Made by a program: the position numbers and the translations under genes. A stretch of DNA of 64,000 bases, taken from Gammaproteobacteria bacterium HGW-Gammaproteobacteria-13. Lineage in GTDB: Bacteria; Pseudomonadota; Gammaproteobacteria; Pseudomonadales; Pseudomonadaceae. Each line of letters starts with the position of its first letter. Within the stretch, counting starts at the first letter, position 1. This document shows, one piece after another, positions 56,424 to 64,000 of the stretch. The stretch spans positions 1 to 64,000 of the forward strand of contig PGZH01000005.1 in NCBI GenBank assembly GCA_002840155.1, given 5' to 3'. A model generated the notes under the pieces. It saw only the letters and a list, made by a program, of their open reading frames with translations. It ran no database searches and was not told the DNA's origin.

Positions 56424-56795
56424 ATGAGCAGCAACAAGTCCCCCTCCGCCACCGGCAAGCTTGACCGCATTCTCGCCGAGGCCCAGCGCACGCGCGAAGA
56501 AGGCTACCGCGACAAGGCACTGAAGATGTACCCGCACGTCTGCGGCCGCTGCGCCCGCGAGTTTTCCGGCAAGCGCCTGAGCGAACTAACCGTACACCAC
56601 CGCGACCACAACCATGACAACAACCCGCAAGACGGCTCCAACTGGGAGCTGCTGTGCCTGTATTGCCACGACAACGAACACGCGCGCTACACCGACCAGC
56701 AGTACTTCAGCGAAGGCTCGCTGAGCACACCGAAAACTGCTCAGGCGACCCACAACCCCTTCGCCGACCTGGCTGCCAGGCTGAAAAAGCAGTAA
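56424..56795 (+). CDS. yajD: YajD-type HNH nuclease
   Basis: The 123-aa product carries an HNH motif: the zinc cysteines in HVCGRCAREFSGK and LLCLYCHDNEHARY flank the core ELTVHHRDHNHDNNPQDGSNW. The length and layout match YajD-family proteins, which are predicted HNH endonucleases. No restriction partner is near. The gene sits alone between the Pro-rich and SpoU genes. Confidence 0.9.
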   Translation: MSSNKSPSATGKLDRILAEAQRTREEGYRDKALKMYPHVCGRCAREFSGKRLSELTVHHRDHNHDNNPQDGSNWELLCLYCHDNEHARYTDQQYFSEGSLSTPKTAQATHNPFADLAARLKKQ

Positions 56796-56818
56796 CGCAC
56801 AGCTGTCAAAACCCGCTT

Positions 56819-56851
56819 GCTGGCGATCTGAGGGCTGATCGCATCGCCAGC
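56819..56851 (+). terminator. Inverted repeat after yajD
   Basis: GCTGGCGAT (56819-56827) and ATCGCCAGC (56843-56851) form a 9-bp stem with a 15-nt loop. No T-run follows. It may slow transcription leaving yajD. Confidence 0.4.
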
Positions 56852-56967
56852 AGGCTGATACCGAGAAAATCAGGCAGCTGCCATACAGGTATACTCGCGT
56901 CTTTTTTGCGCCCGCCTTCCTTGGCGTGGCGCCAAAATCCCCTCGAAAATTCTCTGCGAGTACCACC

Positions 56968-57438
56968 GTGGCCAACAAGAGATACGCCTGCATCGGCCTG
57001 TTCAACCCCAAATCCCCGGAAAACGTCGGTTCTGTGATGCGCGCAGCCGGCTGCTATAGCGCCGCCTCGGTGTTCTACAGCGGCAAACGCTATGCCCGCG
57101 CCCGCGACTTCGTCACCGACACGCAGCGTATCTACATGGATATTCCGCTGATCGGCGTGGAAGATCTGCAGCAGATAATCCCCATCGGCTGCACCCCGGT
57201 GGCCGTGGAGCTGGTAGAAGGCGCACGGCCGCTGCCGCAATACACCCACCCTGACCGCGCCATCTATATCTTTGGCCCCGAAGACGGTTCGCTGAGCAAG
57301 GAAGTCCTCGACTGGTGTGAGGACGTCATCTACATCCCCACCCAGGGCTGCATGAACCTCGCTGCCACCGTCAACGTGGTGCTCTACGACCGTATGGCCA
57401 AGGGCTTGAACACCAAATCCGGCCTTGGTCTCAAGTAA
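56968..57438 (+). CDS. SpoU family RNA methyltransferase
   Basis: The 156-aa product has the trefoil-knot SpoU/TrmH fold. Motif 1 is GLFNPKSPENVGSVMRAAGC (asparagine and arginine of the RNA site), motif 2 is RAIYIFGPEDGSLS and motif 3 is IPTQGCMNLAATVNVVLYD. These point to 2'-O-methylation of tRNA or rRNA. The site is unknown. The start is uncertain: GTG 56968 gives VANKRYACIG, close to family starts. Another in-frame GTG at 56926 would add 14 residues without family support. Confidence 0.88.
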   Translation: MANKRYACIGLFNPKSPENVGSVMRAAGCYSAASVFYSGKRYARARDFVTDTQRIYMDIPLIGVEDLQQIIPIGCTPVAVELVEGARPLPQYTHPDRAIYIFGPEDGSLSKEVLDWCEDVIYIPTQGCMNLAATVNVVLYDRMAKGLNTKSGLGLK

Positions 57439-57453
57439 GCCGTAACCCAGCCG

Positions 57454-58545
57454 CTACAACCCCGACTTGAGCCGGCTAAAGGCGCGGGTCAAGGCGCGAT
57501 TGAAGGTCTTGGCGTTGTCATTCTTGGTGTACAGCTGCGCACGTACGGCGGCTGGTGGGTAGGTGCCAGGGTCAGCGAGGATGGCTGGATCGACCGCGGC
57601 ATTGGCTGCCGGCACCGCGTTGGCGTAGTAGATGGTATTGGTGATTGCGCCGATGACCTCGGGGGTCATCAGGTGGTCCATCAGCGCCAGACCTGCCTCG
57701 GGATGTGGCGCATCTTTGGGGATCACCATCGCATCAAACCAGATCAGCGTGCCTTCACGCGGGATGCTGTAGTGCAGGCTGTAGGGCTTGCCCGCCTGCT
57801 CGGTCTGGCCGGCAGCAATCGACACATTGCCATTCCACGACATCGCCAGGCAGGTATCGCCGTTGGCCAGGTCGGTGATATTGCGGTCGTTGTCGAAGTA
57901 GCGGATCGACGGCCGCACCTTGGCCAGATGCGCCTCGGCCCGTTTCAGGTCATCCAGGTTCTGTTGGTTGATATCCAGACCCAGATAGCGAAACGCGGCG
58001 GCAAACACCTCATTGGGGTCATTGAGGAAGCTCACACCGCAGTCGGCAAACTTCGCCACGACGGCGGGGTCCATCAGCATGGCCCAGCTGTCGGTCGGTG
58101 CATCGGCCATACGTTTGCTGATGGCCTGCTGCTGATAACCAAAACCCGTAGTGCCCCAGACATACAGGCCAGCATAACGGTTGCCCGGATCGAACGCGGC
58201 CATATGCCCGGTGAACTCGGGATCAAGCCCGCTGAAACTCGGCAATGCCGCTTTATCTAACGGCTGCAGCGCGCCACTGTTGATCGCCCGCTGCAGGTGC
58301 TGGCCAGCTGTCAACACTAGGTCGTAACCGCTGCGCCCGGTCAGCAGCTTGGTTTCCACGGTTTCCAGCGAGTCGAAGTGGTCGACCACCACCTTGATCC
58401 CGGTCTTCTGCTCGAAGCTGCTCAAGGTCTCCGGTGCCAGGTACTCACCCCAGATAAACAGATTGACCTGCTTCGGTGCCTCGGCCGCCAGCGCTTGAAC
58501 GCTCGCGGCCAGGCCTAACGCCAACAGACTGGCATGCAGTTTCAT
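57454..58545 (-). CDS. Polyamine ABC transporter substrate-binding protein (PotF/SpuD-like)
   Basis: The 363-aa product has a signal peptide (cut near AEAPK) and the polyamine-binding fold: VNLFIWGEYLAPETLSSFEQKTG, YDLVLTAGQHLQRAI, YVWGTTGFGYQQ and NYYANAVPAANA-like (here TIYYANAVPAANA). Asp and Trp residues typical of the putrescine/spermidine pocket are seen in MSWNGN and IWFDAMVIPKDAP. No permease or ATPase gene is near, so it must work with a transporter encoded elsewhere, or serve as a sensor. It starts 9 nt after the aguA stop, which implies one operon. Confidence 0.88.
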   Translation of the reverse strand: MKLHASLLALGLAASVQALAAEAPKQVNLFIWGEYLAPETLSSFEQKTGIKVVVDHFDSLETVETKLLTGRSGYDLVLTAGQHLQRAINSGALQPLDKAALPSFSGLDPEFTGHMAAFDPGNRYAGLYVWGTTGFGYQQQAISKRMADAPTDSWAMLMDPAVVAKFADCGVSFLNDPNEVFAAAFRYLGLDINQQNLDDLKRAEAHLAKVRPSIRYFDNDRNITDLANGDTCLAMSWNGNVSIAAGQTEQAGKPYSLHYSIPREGTLIWFDAMVIPKDAPHPEAGLALMDHLMTPEVIGAITNTIYYANAVPAANAAVDPAILADPGTYPPAAVRAQLYTKNDNAKTFNRALTRAFSRLKSGL

Positions 58546-58554
58546 CGAAGCCTC

Positions 58555-59667
58555 CTAGGCGCGCTTGGGCGCGGCGTATTGCGGCATGGTGATACAGGCG
58601 ACGTTGCCGCCACCGAGGAGAATTTCCCGCGAATTGTCGATACCGATAATCCGGTGCTGGGGGAACAGCTCGGCCAGGGTGGCCTGGGCCACGCGGTCAC
58701 AGGGATCGTTGAACAGCGGCACGACGATGGCGGAGTTACCGGCGTAGTAGTTGATGTAGGACGCGCAAATCTGCGTACCGGCCTGACGGGTATGAGTCGA
58801 ATCATCCTGATCCAGGCCTTCGGCCTCTTCAGCCGTCCACTCCAGAACGCGCGGTTGCGGCAGCTTGTGGATCTGCAGCTCGCGACCCTGGGCATCGCGG
58901 GTGCTGCGCAGGATGTCGTAGGCCTCCTGGTAGATTTCCCACTGCGGATCGCTGCGGTCGTCGGTCCACTGCATCACCACCACACCGGGGCGGACAAAGC
59001 AGGCCAAGTCATCGATATGGCCATCGGTTTCATCGAACTTGCAGCCGCGCGGCAACCAGATCACCTGCTCGGCGCCCAGGTAGTCCTGCAGGCGGCGGGT
59101 CATTTCGTCCTTGCCCAGGTGCGCATTGCGGTTGCGGTTGAGCAGGCACTGCTCGGTGGTCAGCAAGGTGCGTTGGCCGTCGGTTTGAATGCCGCCCATC
59201 TCGGCGATAAAAGGCGCGCGGTAGCGATCAAAACCTTCGATCTCGAGGATCTTCTGGGCGATCTGGTCGTCCTTGTCCCAAGGGTAATAGAGGCCGCCAT
59301 CAAGACCGCCATAGGCGTTGAATTCAAAGTCCACACCGCGCACTTCACCGCTCTGGTCATTCACCAGAAAGGCCGGGCCAGTGTCGCGGAACCAGGTGTC
59401 GTTGCAGGTCATCTCCACCACCCGTACATGGGCCGGCAGCTGGCGACGGGCGTTGGCGTACTGGCTGGCCGAAGCGCACACGGTCACCGGTTCGCTGGTC
59501 GCAATTGCACTAACGATATCGACCCAGACCTTCTGCGCCGGCTTGGCACCGTTGCGCCATACGTCGGTGCGCTCCGGCCAGCCAAGCCAGCAGCGGGTCT
59601 TGGGTTCAAATTCACCGGGCAGGCGGAAGCCATCGGCTTTAGGGAGGGAAGTCAGGGAACGCGCCAT
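58555..59667 (-). CDS. aguA: Agmatine deiminase
   Basis: The 370-aa enzyme hydrolyses agmatine to N-carbamoylputrescine in polyamine catabolism. The catalytic Cys is in GGGNVACITMPQ (about residue 358). The His-Asp pair is in DGHIDDLACF, and the agmatine-binding Asp lies in TWFRDTGPAFLV. The usual EGGxxHxDG stretch is replaced by AEMGGIQTDG, a mild variation. I chose ATG 59667 because AAGGTG precedes it and the product then starts MARSLTSLPKADGF. Unlike P. aeruginosa aguBA there is no aguB (N-carbamoylputrescine amidase) next to it. The LysR gene lies upstream. Confidence 0.92.
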   Translation of the reverse strand: MARSLTSLPKADGFRLPGEFEPKTRCWLGWPERTDVWRNGAKPAQKVWVDIVSAIATSEPVTVCASASQYANARRQLPAHVRVVEMTCNDTWFRDTGPAFLVNDQSGEVRGVDFEFNAYGGLDGGLYYPWDKDDQIAQKILEIEGFDRYRAPFIAEMGGIQTDGQRTLLTTEQCLLNRNRNAHLGKDEMTRRLQDYLGAEQVIWLPRGCKFDETDGHIDDLACFVRPGVVVMQWTDDRSDPQWEIYQEAYDILRSTRDAQGRELQIHKLPQPRVLEWTAEEAEGLDQDDSTHTRQAGTQICASYINYYAGNSAIVVPLFNDPCDRVAQATLAELFPQHRIIGIDNSREILLGGGNVACITMPQYAAPKRA

Positions 59668-59767
59668 CGGATGCACCTTATGCCTGTGGGGAAGATGGCC
59701 ACACAGTACGCGGCGCCCCAGCCGAGGTTCCAACGACGATAATTACGGAATAGCTGAATTCAATTCA

Positions 59768-60652
59768 TCATTCAGCCAGGTGATCACTCAGCCAATCTAA
59801 GAAGTCTGCCACCGCCGGCTTCTCCAGGCGGATGCGTTCACAGACCAACGCATACTGCCCGAGCGCCGCCACACTGGCGTTGAATGGGCGCACCAGGCGG
59901 CCGCTGGCCAGGTCCTCAGCGGCGGTAAGGTTGTCGCCCATGGCCACGCCCTGCCCTTGCGCCGCCGCTTCCAGCGCCAGGCCGGCATGGCCGAGATACA
60001 GATGACGCGCGGGCTGGATATCACCGGCATGGGTGGTTAGCCAGGCGGTCCAGGTTTTGCCGTCCTGATCATCGTGCAGCAGGCCGTGGCGGGCCAAGTC
60101 ACGCGGGTGTTTAAGGCCGCCCTGGTTGAACAGGCTGGGGCTGCATACCGGAAAGAACTGCAGAGTCGGCAGCGGCCGCACGAAGTAGGCGCTGGCATCC
60201 TCGGGGCCGGTGCCGTAGGTGATCGCCAAGTCGATATCCGGGCTCGGCAGGCAGGCTTCCAGCGGCTGTTCGTGCAGATGCAGGGTGATCTGCGGGTAGC
60301 GGTCGCTGAAGTCGGCCAGGCGGCTGACCAGCCACTTCTGCGCCAGTTCGGGGGTTACCGCGATACGCAGCACCACCTGCGAGCCGGGGTCACGCAGCTC
60401 GTCGCAGGCCTCGCCAATCAGCTCAAACGCCTGCTGCAAACGCTGCAGCAGGCGCCGCGCGGCAGGCGTCGGTACGACTTGGCGCCCTTCGCGGGCAAAC
60501 AGCGGCGTGCCGAGCTGTTCTTCCAGCTGGCGGATCTGGTGACTGACCGCGCTGTCGGTGACGCACAGCTCGGCAGCCGCCCGCCCAAAGTGGGCGTGGC
60601 GAGCGGCGCACTCGAAGGTGCGCAAGGCAGTGAGAGACGGTAGGCGGCGCAT
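59768..60652 (-). CDS. LysR-type transcriptional regulator
   Basis: The 294-aa product has an N-terminal helix-turn-helix (residues 1-60, LRTFECAARHAHFGRAAAELCVTDSAVSHQI), with the GcvA/AmpR-like HIRQLEEQLGTPLF continuation. The C-terminal ligand-binding domain is complete. It lies directly upstream of aguA on the same strand and could control agmatine genes, although the P. aeruginosa regulator AguR is of a different (TetR) family. The target is inference. Confidence 0.88.
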   Translation of the reverse strand: MRRLPSLTALRTFECAARHAHFGRAAAELCVTDSAVSHQIRQLEEQLGTPLFAREGRQVVPTPAARRLLQRLQQAFELIGEACDELRDPGSQVVLRIAVTPELAQKWLVSRLADFSDRYPQITLHLHEQPLEACLPSPDIDLAITYGTGPEDASAYFVRPLPTLQFFPVCSPSLFNQGGLKHPRDLARHGLLHDDQDGKTWTAWLTTHAGDIQPARHLYLGHAGLALEAAAQGQGVAMGDNLTAAEDLASGRLVRPFNASVAALGQYALVCERIRLEKPAVADFLDWLSDHLAE

Positions 60653-60670
60653 GTGAGTTCCAGCCTTGGG

Positions 60671-61897
60671 CTAGCGCAACAGCTTGTTGTCCAGGGTCTT
60701 CGAGGCGCGGCCCATGACGTTTTCGCTGATCTCGATAAAGTCTTTGGTGCTGGCCTTCTCCAGGCGCATCAGGCCGCGAGTCACGTCATCCAGCGAACGC
60801 GGCTGGGTGGTGCCTTTGGTGGCCTGGCGGATTTCCCGATCCAATTCCTGCAGCAGCAACACCGCGCGGGCGGTGACCGGGCCACTGGAATTATCGGTGC
60901 GCAGGCTGTTCACCGGCTTACTCCAGCGGATCAACTGCTCACGGATTTTCTGATAACGCTCCTCGCTGAGCCCGCCGGCGCGGCGCATCAGCTCGATGGC
61001 GTAGTACTCGGCCAGACCTTCGGTGATCCAGTCGCTGCGATCACGGGCGCGGATTCGGCTGAACACATGCACCAGTTCGTGCACCAGGGAGCTGGTGCCG
61101 TTCTCACTGACCAGCGGGCGGTCCGTGTGCATGTAGTAGGAATTGGCCGCCGACAGGCCGCCGCGCCACATCGGGTCGCCGGCACCGACGATCAGCAGCT
61201 TGGCCGGATCGCGCGGAAACACTTCCTGAGCATGCGGCCAGACAAAGGTCAGCAGGGTCATCACGTCCATGCGCCGCATACCCTCGCCAACCGGAGCCGA
61301 AATCGTCACGTCGGTTTCGCCCAGCTTGGCGCGGCGGGTGCCGATCTTGCCCGCCACCATCCAGCCGGTCGGGCGGTCGAACTTGCGCTGCGGGTTGTCG
61401 ATGCGGAATTTGTTCTTGCCGATCCGCGGCCAGCCGGTTTCAACACTCTTCCAGCCCTTGGGCAGGTCGAACTGCAGACGCGAGACCAGCTCGGTTTTGT
61501 CGGCCTGACGCAGCTTGACCGCCGGCACCAGGTCATCGCCGCGCAGCAGGGCCCAGTCCTTGGTGATCCGCGCATCAAAGCGTCCGGGGCTGCGCTCGTT
61601 GTTGATACGCACTCGGTAGCTCAGGGTCGATTTGCCCTTGCCAGGCTGCCAGGTGCCCAGTTCGGGGCTGTTCTGCGTCCACTGGCCGTCGGCCTTGAAG
61701 TCGCTATAAACGCCCTGCTCACCCAGATTGAAGGCCAGGCTGATCACCGGCGCGCCGTCTTCCAGGGTCAGGCTGACCTCAGCTTGCTCGGTTTCCGGCA
61801 GAAAGCGCACCTGGTAATCGAGATCGATCTTCTTCGCCCACAGCGGCGTACTCAAGCTCAGCAGCACAACGGACAGCAGCAAACGGCGCATCAACAT
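60671..61897 (-). CDS. Zinc-metalloprotease-like secreted protein (M61-like)
   Basis: The 408-aa product has a signal peptide (MLMRRLLLSVVLLSLSTPLWA). The zinc-binding signature HELVH is in TSSLVHELVHVFSRI (about residue 276), and the third ligand is probably Glu in WITEGLAEYYA, 22 residues on. The N-terminal half is beta-rich (about 25-190). The layout resembles M61-type aminopeptidases. It does not reach their usual length, and the substrate is not known. I chose ATG 61897, with GGAG 7 nt upstream. Confidence 0.75.
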   Translation of the reverse strand: MLMRRLLLSVVLLSLSTPLWAKKIDLDYQVRFLPETEQAEVSLTLEDGAPVISLAFNLGEQGVYSDFKADGQWTQNSPELGTWQPGKGKSTLSYRVRINNERSPGRFDARITKDWALLRGDDLVPAVKLRQADKTELVSRLQFDLPKGWKSVETGWPRIGKNKFRIDNPQRKFDRPTGWMVAGKIGTRRAKLGETDVTISAPVGEGMRRMDVMTLLTFVWPHAQEVFPRDPAKLLIVGAGDPMWRGGLSAANSYYMHTDRPLVSENGTSSLVHELVHVFSRIRARDRSDWITEGLAEYYAIELMRRAGGLSEERYQKIREQLIRWSKPVNSLRTDNSSGPVTARAVLLLQELDREIRQATKGTTQPRSLDDVTRGLMRLEKASTKDFIEISENVMGRASKTLDNKLLR

Positions 61898-61975
61898 GGC
61901 AAAGCTCCACAGTGCAAATCAGTGACTCAGGCGAGTTTAGGCTGGCATTGGCAGGCGAGGTTCAATCGACGTGAT

Positions 61976-62425
61976 TCAGCCGGCGCGGAAGATCATATGA
62001 TCCTCCCACTCATCCTCGGCCACGCTGTTCTCGCTAAGCATGCGCCCAGCCTGGGAAATCCGCTGTTTGTGCACCTGCTCCGGGTCGCCACAGACCAGGT
62101 GATGCCAGAGCAGCAGGTCCTTGCCTTCGCTGACCAGGCGATAGGCGCAGGTCGGTGGTAGCCACTGGAATTGGTCGGCCTGGGCCGGGGTCAACTGGAT
62201 GCAATCGGCAACGAATTTGCGCCGGTTGCTGTAGTCGGTGCAGCGGCAGGTCTGTAGATCCAGCAGTTTGCAGGCGATGCGCGTGTAATACACGCTGCCA
62301 TCGTCCTCATCCTCAAGCTTTTGCAGGCAGCACAGGCCGCAGCCATCGCACAGCGATTCCCACTCGTCCTGATCCAGCTGTTCGAGGGTTTTACGTTTCC
62401 AGAAGGGTTCGACTTTGGCGGCCAT
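61976..62425 (-). CDS. ycgN: YcgN family cysteine cluster protein
   Basis: The 149-aa product shows the YcgN pattern: [20 protein letters not shown] at residues 22-42, then [17 protein letters not shown] and DCIQLTPAQ, and near the end [12 protein letters not shown]. The cysteines probably bind zinc or an iron-sulfur cluster. The function is unknown. It lies in the rnd-YcgL-hydroxyacid dehydrogenase-YcgN cluster, a usual Pseudomonas arrangement. Confidence 0.93.
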   Translation of the reverse strand: MAAKVEPFWKRKTLEQLDQDEWESLCDGCGLCCLQKLEDEDDGSVYYTRIACKLLDLQTCRCTDYSNRRKFVADCIQLTPAQADQFQWLPPTCAYRLVSEGKDLLLWHHLVCGDPEQVHKQRISQAGRMLSENSVAEDEWEDHMIFRAG

Positions 62426-62509
62426 GGCGAGGGTACAGTGAGGGGCGAAAAGGCCGGCAGTCTAGCGGCTGGGGCAACAACGGCCAAGGGCGGCAAGCCG
62501 AATGGTTAA

Positions 62510-63466
62510 TTAATAACCACGGGCAAAGTCCACCTGCCCGCGCAGTGCGTGACCGGCCTGCCAGCACGCCAGATTATCGACAAACAGCTGCACCAGCAGG
62601 CGCGGATCAGTTGGCGCCGAGCTGTGCCCGGTGAGCAGCAGACGCGGCGCGTCCCAGAATGGGTGGCCGGCGGGCAGCGGCTCCTCACGGCAGACATCAA
62701 TCACCGCGCCGGCCAGTTGCTCTTGTTGCAGCGCACTCACCAGCGCCTGATCGACCACTGCCACGCCGCGCCCGGCGTTGATAAACAGCGCGCTGGGCTT
62801 ACAGGCGGCAAACAGCGCGGCGTCATAAATATCGCGGGTAGCCGGAGTATCCGGTAGCAGGTTGATCAGGTAATCAGCCTCGCCCACCAGGCGCGGCAGT
62901 TCGTCGAGCCCCGCCACCTGACGGAACGGCGGCAGATTGCGCGGGCTGCTGGCGATACCCAGTAGCTCGATGCCGAACGGCGCCAGAAACTGCGCCACGC
63001 CCAGGCCGATATCACCGGTGCCGACGATCAGCGCCTTGCGCCCGGCCAGGCTACGCGGCAGGCGGTTGCCCCAACGCTGTTCGACCTGGGCAGCCAGTGC
63101 CGCAAACAATTGGCGCTCGTGGGCCAGCAGATGGCACAACACATACTCGGCCATCACCTGGCCAAAGATGCCCACGGCGCGGGTTAACGCGTAATCCGTT
63201 GGCAAGTCCTTGGTCAGCAGCGGCGTAATACCCGCCCAGGTCGATTGCAGCCACTGGGGTTTAACGCCTTGACGCAGCAGCGTCGCAAGCAGATCCGGCT
63301 GGCCCAGCCATAACGGGCAGCTCGCGGCGTATTCGGCTAACTCGGCCGGCCGATCACTGCCAAACAGCTCAAGCTCAGGTGCCTGCTGGCGCAGTAACTC
63401 GGCATACAGCGCGTGTTCGGCTTCGGCAATCAACACACGCACAGGGGCATTCGCAGTGGCGGGCAT
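62510..63466 (-). CDS. D-2-hydroxyacid dehydrogenase (glyoxylate/hydroxypyruvate reductase type)
   Basis: The 318-aa product has the NAD(P)-binding motif ALIVGTGDIGLGVAQFL (about residues 137-153), the catalytic Arg in LFINAGRGVAVVDQALV, a Glu in DVCREEPLPAGHPFW and the His in LLLTGHSSAP. The N-terminal catalytic subdomain is short (about 100 residues). The likely substrates are glyoxylate or hydroxypyruvate. It lies 5 nt after the YcgL gene on the same strand. Confidence 0.9.
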   Translation of the reverse strand: MPATANAPVRVLIAEAEHALYAELLRQQAPELELFGSDRPAELAEYAASCPLWLGQPDLLATLLRQGVKPQWLQSTWAGITPLLTKDLPTDYALTRAVGIFGQVMAEYVLCHLLAHERQLFAALAAQVEQRWGNRLPRSLAGRKALIVGTGDIGLGVAQFLAPFGIELLGIASSPRNLPPFRQVAGLDELPRLVGEADYLINLLPDTPATRDIYDAALFAACKPSALFINAGRGVAVVDQALVSALQQEQLAGAVIDVCREEPLPAGHPFWDAPRLLLTGHSSAPTDPRLLVQLFVDNLACWQAGHALRGQVDFARGY

Positions 63467-63471
63467 GACGC

Positions 63472-63765
63472 TTACATCGGGTCGTTACGGCGCAGCAACT
63501 CATCCGGCAGATGCTCGATATATTCATCTTCCGGTGGCGGCATCTGCAGGTGGTAGCCCTGCTCGTCGAGGTTGGCCAACACCTTGTGGATGTCTTCGCG
63601 GGCCAGCACGCGCTCGGGTGTCAGCACCATCTCGAAGGCCAGGGCCGGCGGGCCGAAAGCCAACAGCAGGTTTTCCGGCACGCGCTTGAGGCCATCGCTG
63701 CGCAGCACGTAGAGGTACATCTCGTTCTTACGCGGGCTTTTGTAGATTGAGCAGATACGTTTCAC
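63472..63765 (-). CDS. ycgL: YcgL domain-containing protein
   Basis: The 97-aa product begins (as GTG) with [20 protein letters not shown], exactly the YcgL N-terminus, and includes the [21 protein letters not shown] stretch and [21 protein letters not shown]. The function is unknown. I chose GTG 63765, because it overlaps the rnd stop by 4 nt (GTGA), a common coupling. An upstream frame from 63792 lies inside rnd. Confidence 0.93.
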   Translation of the reverse strand: MKRICSIYKSPRKNEMYLYVLRSDGLKRVPENLLLAFGPPALAFEMVLTPERVLAREDIHKVLANLDEQGYHLQMPPPEDEYIEHLPDELLRRNDPM

Positions 63766-64000
63766 GCGGACTCTCCGGTTGCAGCCAGGCAATCAAGCAG
63801 CGCCTGGCCCATCAATTCACGCCGCCAGCCGCGCAGCGACTCCGGCAGCTGGTAAGGCCCATTCGGGTAGCCGGTTTTCAGCAGGGCTTCGAGGGTTTTC
63901 TTGCGCAGCATCAGCTCCGGGGCGATATTCAGCCGCTCACCTTCGCGCTGGCCAATGGCGCGCAGCTTTTTCAGCAGTGACGCTGCTTCCAGCGGCAAGG
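63762..64000 (-). CDS. rnd: Ribonuclease D, C-terminal part (cut by the window edge)
   Basis: Only the last 79 codons or so are inside the window. They encode the HRDC-like end of ribonuclease D ([38 protein letters not shown], then [16 protein letters not shown]). The 3'-5' exonuclease domain lies beyond position 64,000. The stop codon overlaps the ycgL start (GTGA), as is usual in this operon. Confidence 0.85.
   Translation of the reverse strand, partial: LPLEAASLLKKLRAIGQREGERLNIAPELMLRKKTLEALLKTGYPNGPYQLPESLRGWRRELMGQALLDCLAATGESA

Noticed and set aside
59740..59775. A GCTGAA / TTCAGC palindrome near the LysR-aguA junction as an operator
   Set aside because: It overlaps the LysR stop codon and its spacing is not typical of a LysR site. 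I could not separate it from chance.

Overview
The window is a stretch of Pseudomonas chromosome. The strongest sign is the order gltA | sdhC-sdhD-sdhA-sdhB | sucA-sucB-lpdG-sucC-sucD, which is the classical Pseudomonas TCA-cycle locus. Supporting signs are a Pseudomonas-type Aer receptor, a periplasmic fatty-acid cis/trans isomerase (Cti), the AguA/polyamine-binding pair, the Rnd-YcgL group, and REP-like palindromes. Base composition is high in G+C. I cannot name the species. I see no tRNA, rRNA, CRISPR array, prophage, transposase or plasmid function. Coding density is high and most intergenic gaps are under 350 bp.

Layout. 1-13,000: TCA-cycle genes. The sdh-suc block runs leftward and gltA runs rightward from a shared 348-bp promoter region. 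13,000-19,100: a START-domain protein, a YkgJ-type cysteine-cluster protein, a translationally coupled sensor kinase and REC-GGDEF-EAL response regulator, and a 3-hydroxyisobutyrate-dehydrogenase-family reductase. 19,400-26,100: a DEDDh exonuclease, ppnP, rhtA, a DCC-DoxX-ABC exporter operon, a DUF1287 protein and an ATP-NAD-kinase-like protein. 26,100-33,800: a 53-aa conserved-looking small protein, pdxB, a MATE pump, a DUF3080 lipoprotein, a gamma-glutamylcyclotransferase-like protein with tusA, a CocE-like lipoprotein hydrolase and rlmM. 34,000-43,000: aer, cti, metH and cysK. 43,100-51,200: a DUF748 protein, a MoxR-GFA-VWA operon, a LysR/EamA divergent pair, DUF2937, a class II glutamine amidotransferase with a HIT protein, and a small membrane protein. 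51,500-64,000: oligopeptidase B, a chemoreceptor, a stand-alone cyclic-nucleotide-binding protein, an HNH nuclease, a SpoU methyltransferase, the polyamine-binding protein/AguA/LysR group, a zinc-metalloprotease-like protein, YcgN, a 2-hydroxyacid dehydrogenase, YcgL and the 3' end of rnd.

Three things stand out. (1) sucC is 319 codons instead of the usual 388. Both ends align with the family, and the missing 69 residues lie in one block that includes the GI(V) substrate-binding loop. This is either a real loss-of-function allele or an assembly error. (2) Four dispersed copies of a 135-146 bp palindromic element lie at 19,248, 24,157, 30,630 and 51,335. They share a conserved core hairpin with compensatory base changes, while their outer arms differ between copies but stay self-complementary within each copy. 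(3) One copy is exactly 45 codons long and sits in frame inside the gamma-glutamylcyclotransferase-like gene. Another supplies the stop codon of the DUF1287 gene.

Functionally the window is mostly core metabolism (TCA cycle, methionine, cysteine, PLP and NADP supply) mixed with signalling (aerotaxis, chemotaxis, c-di-GMP), envelope and export functions, and agmatine/polyamine catabolism.
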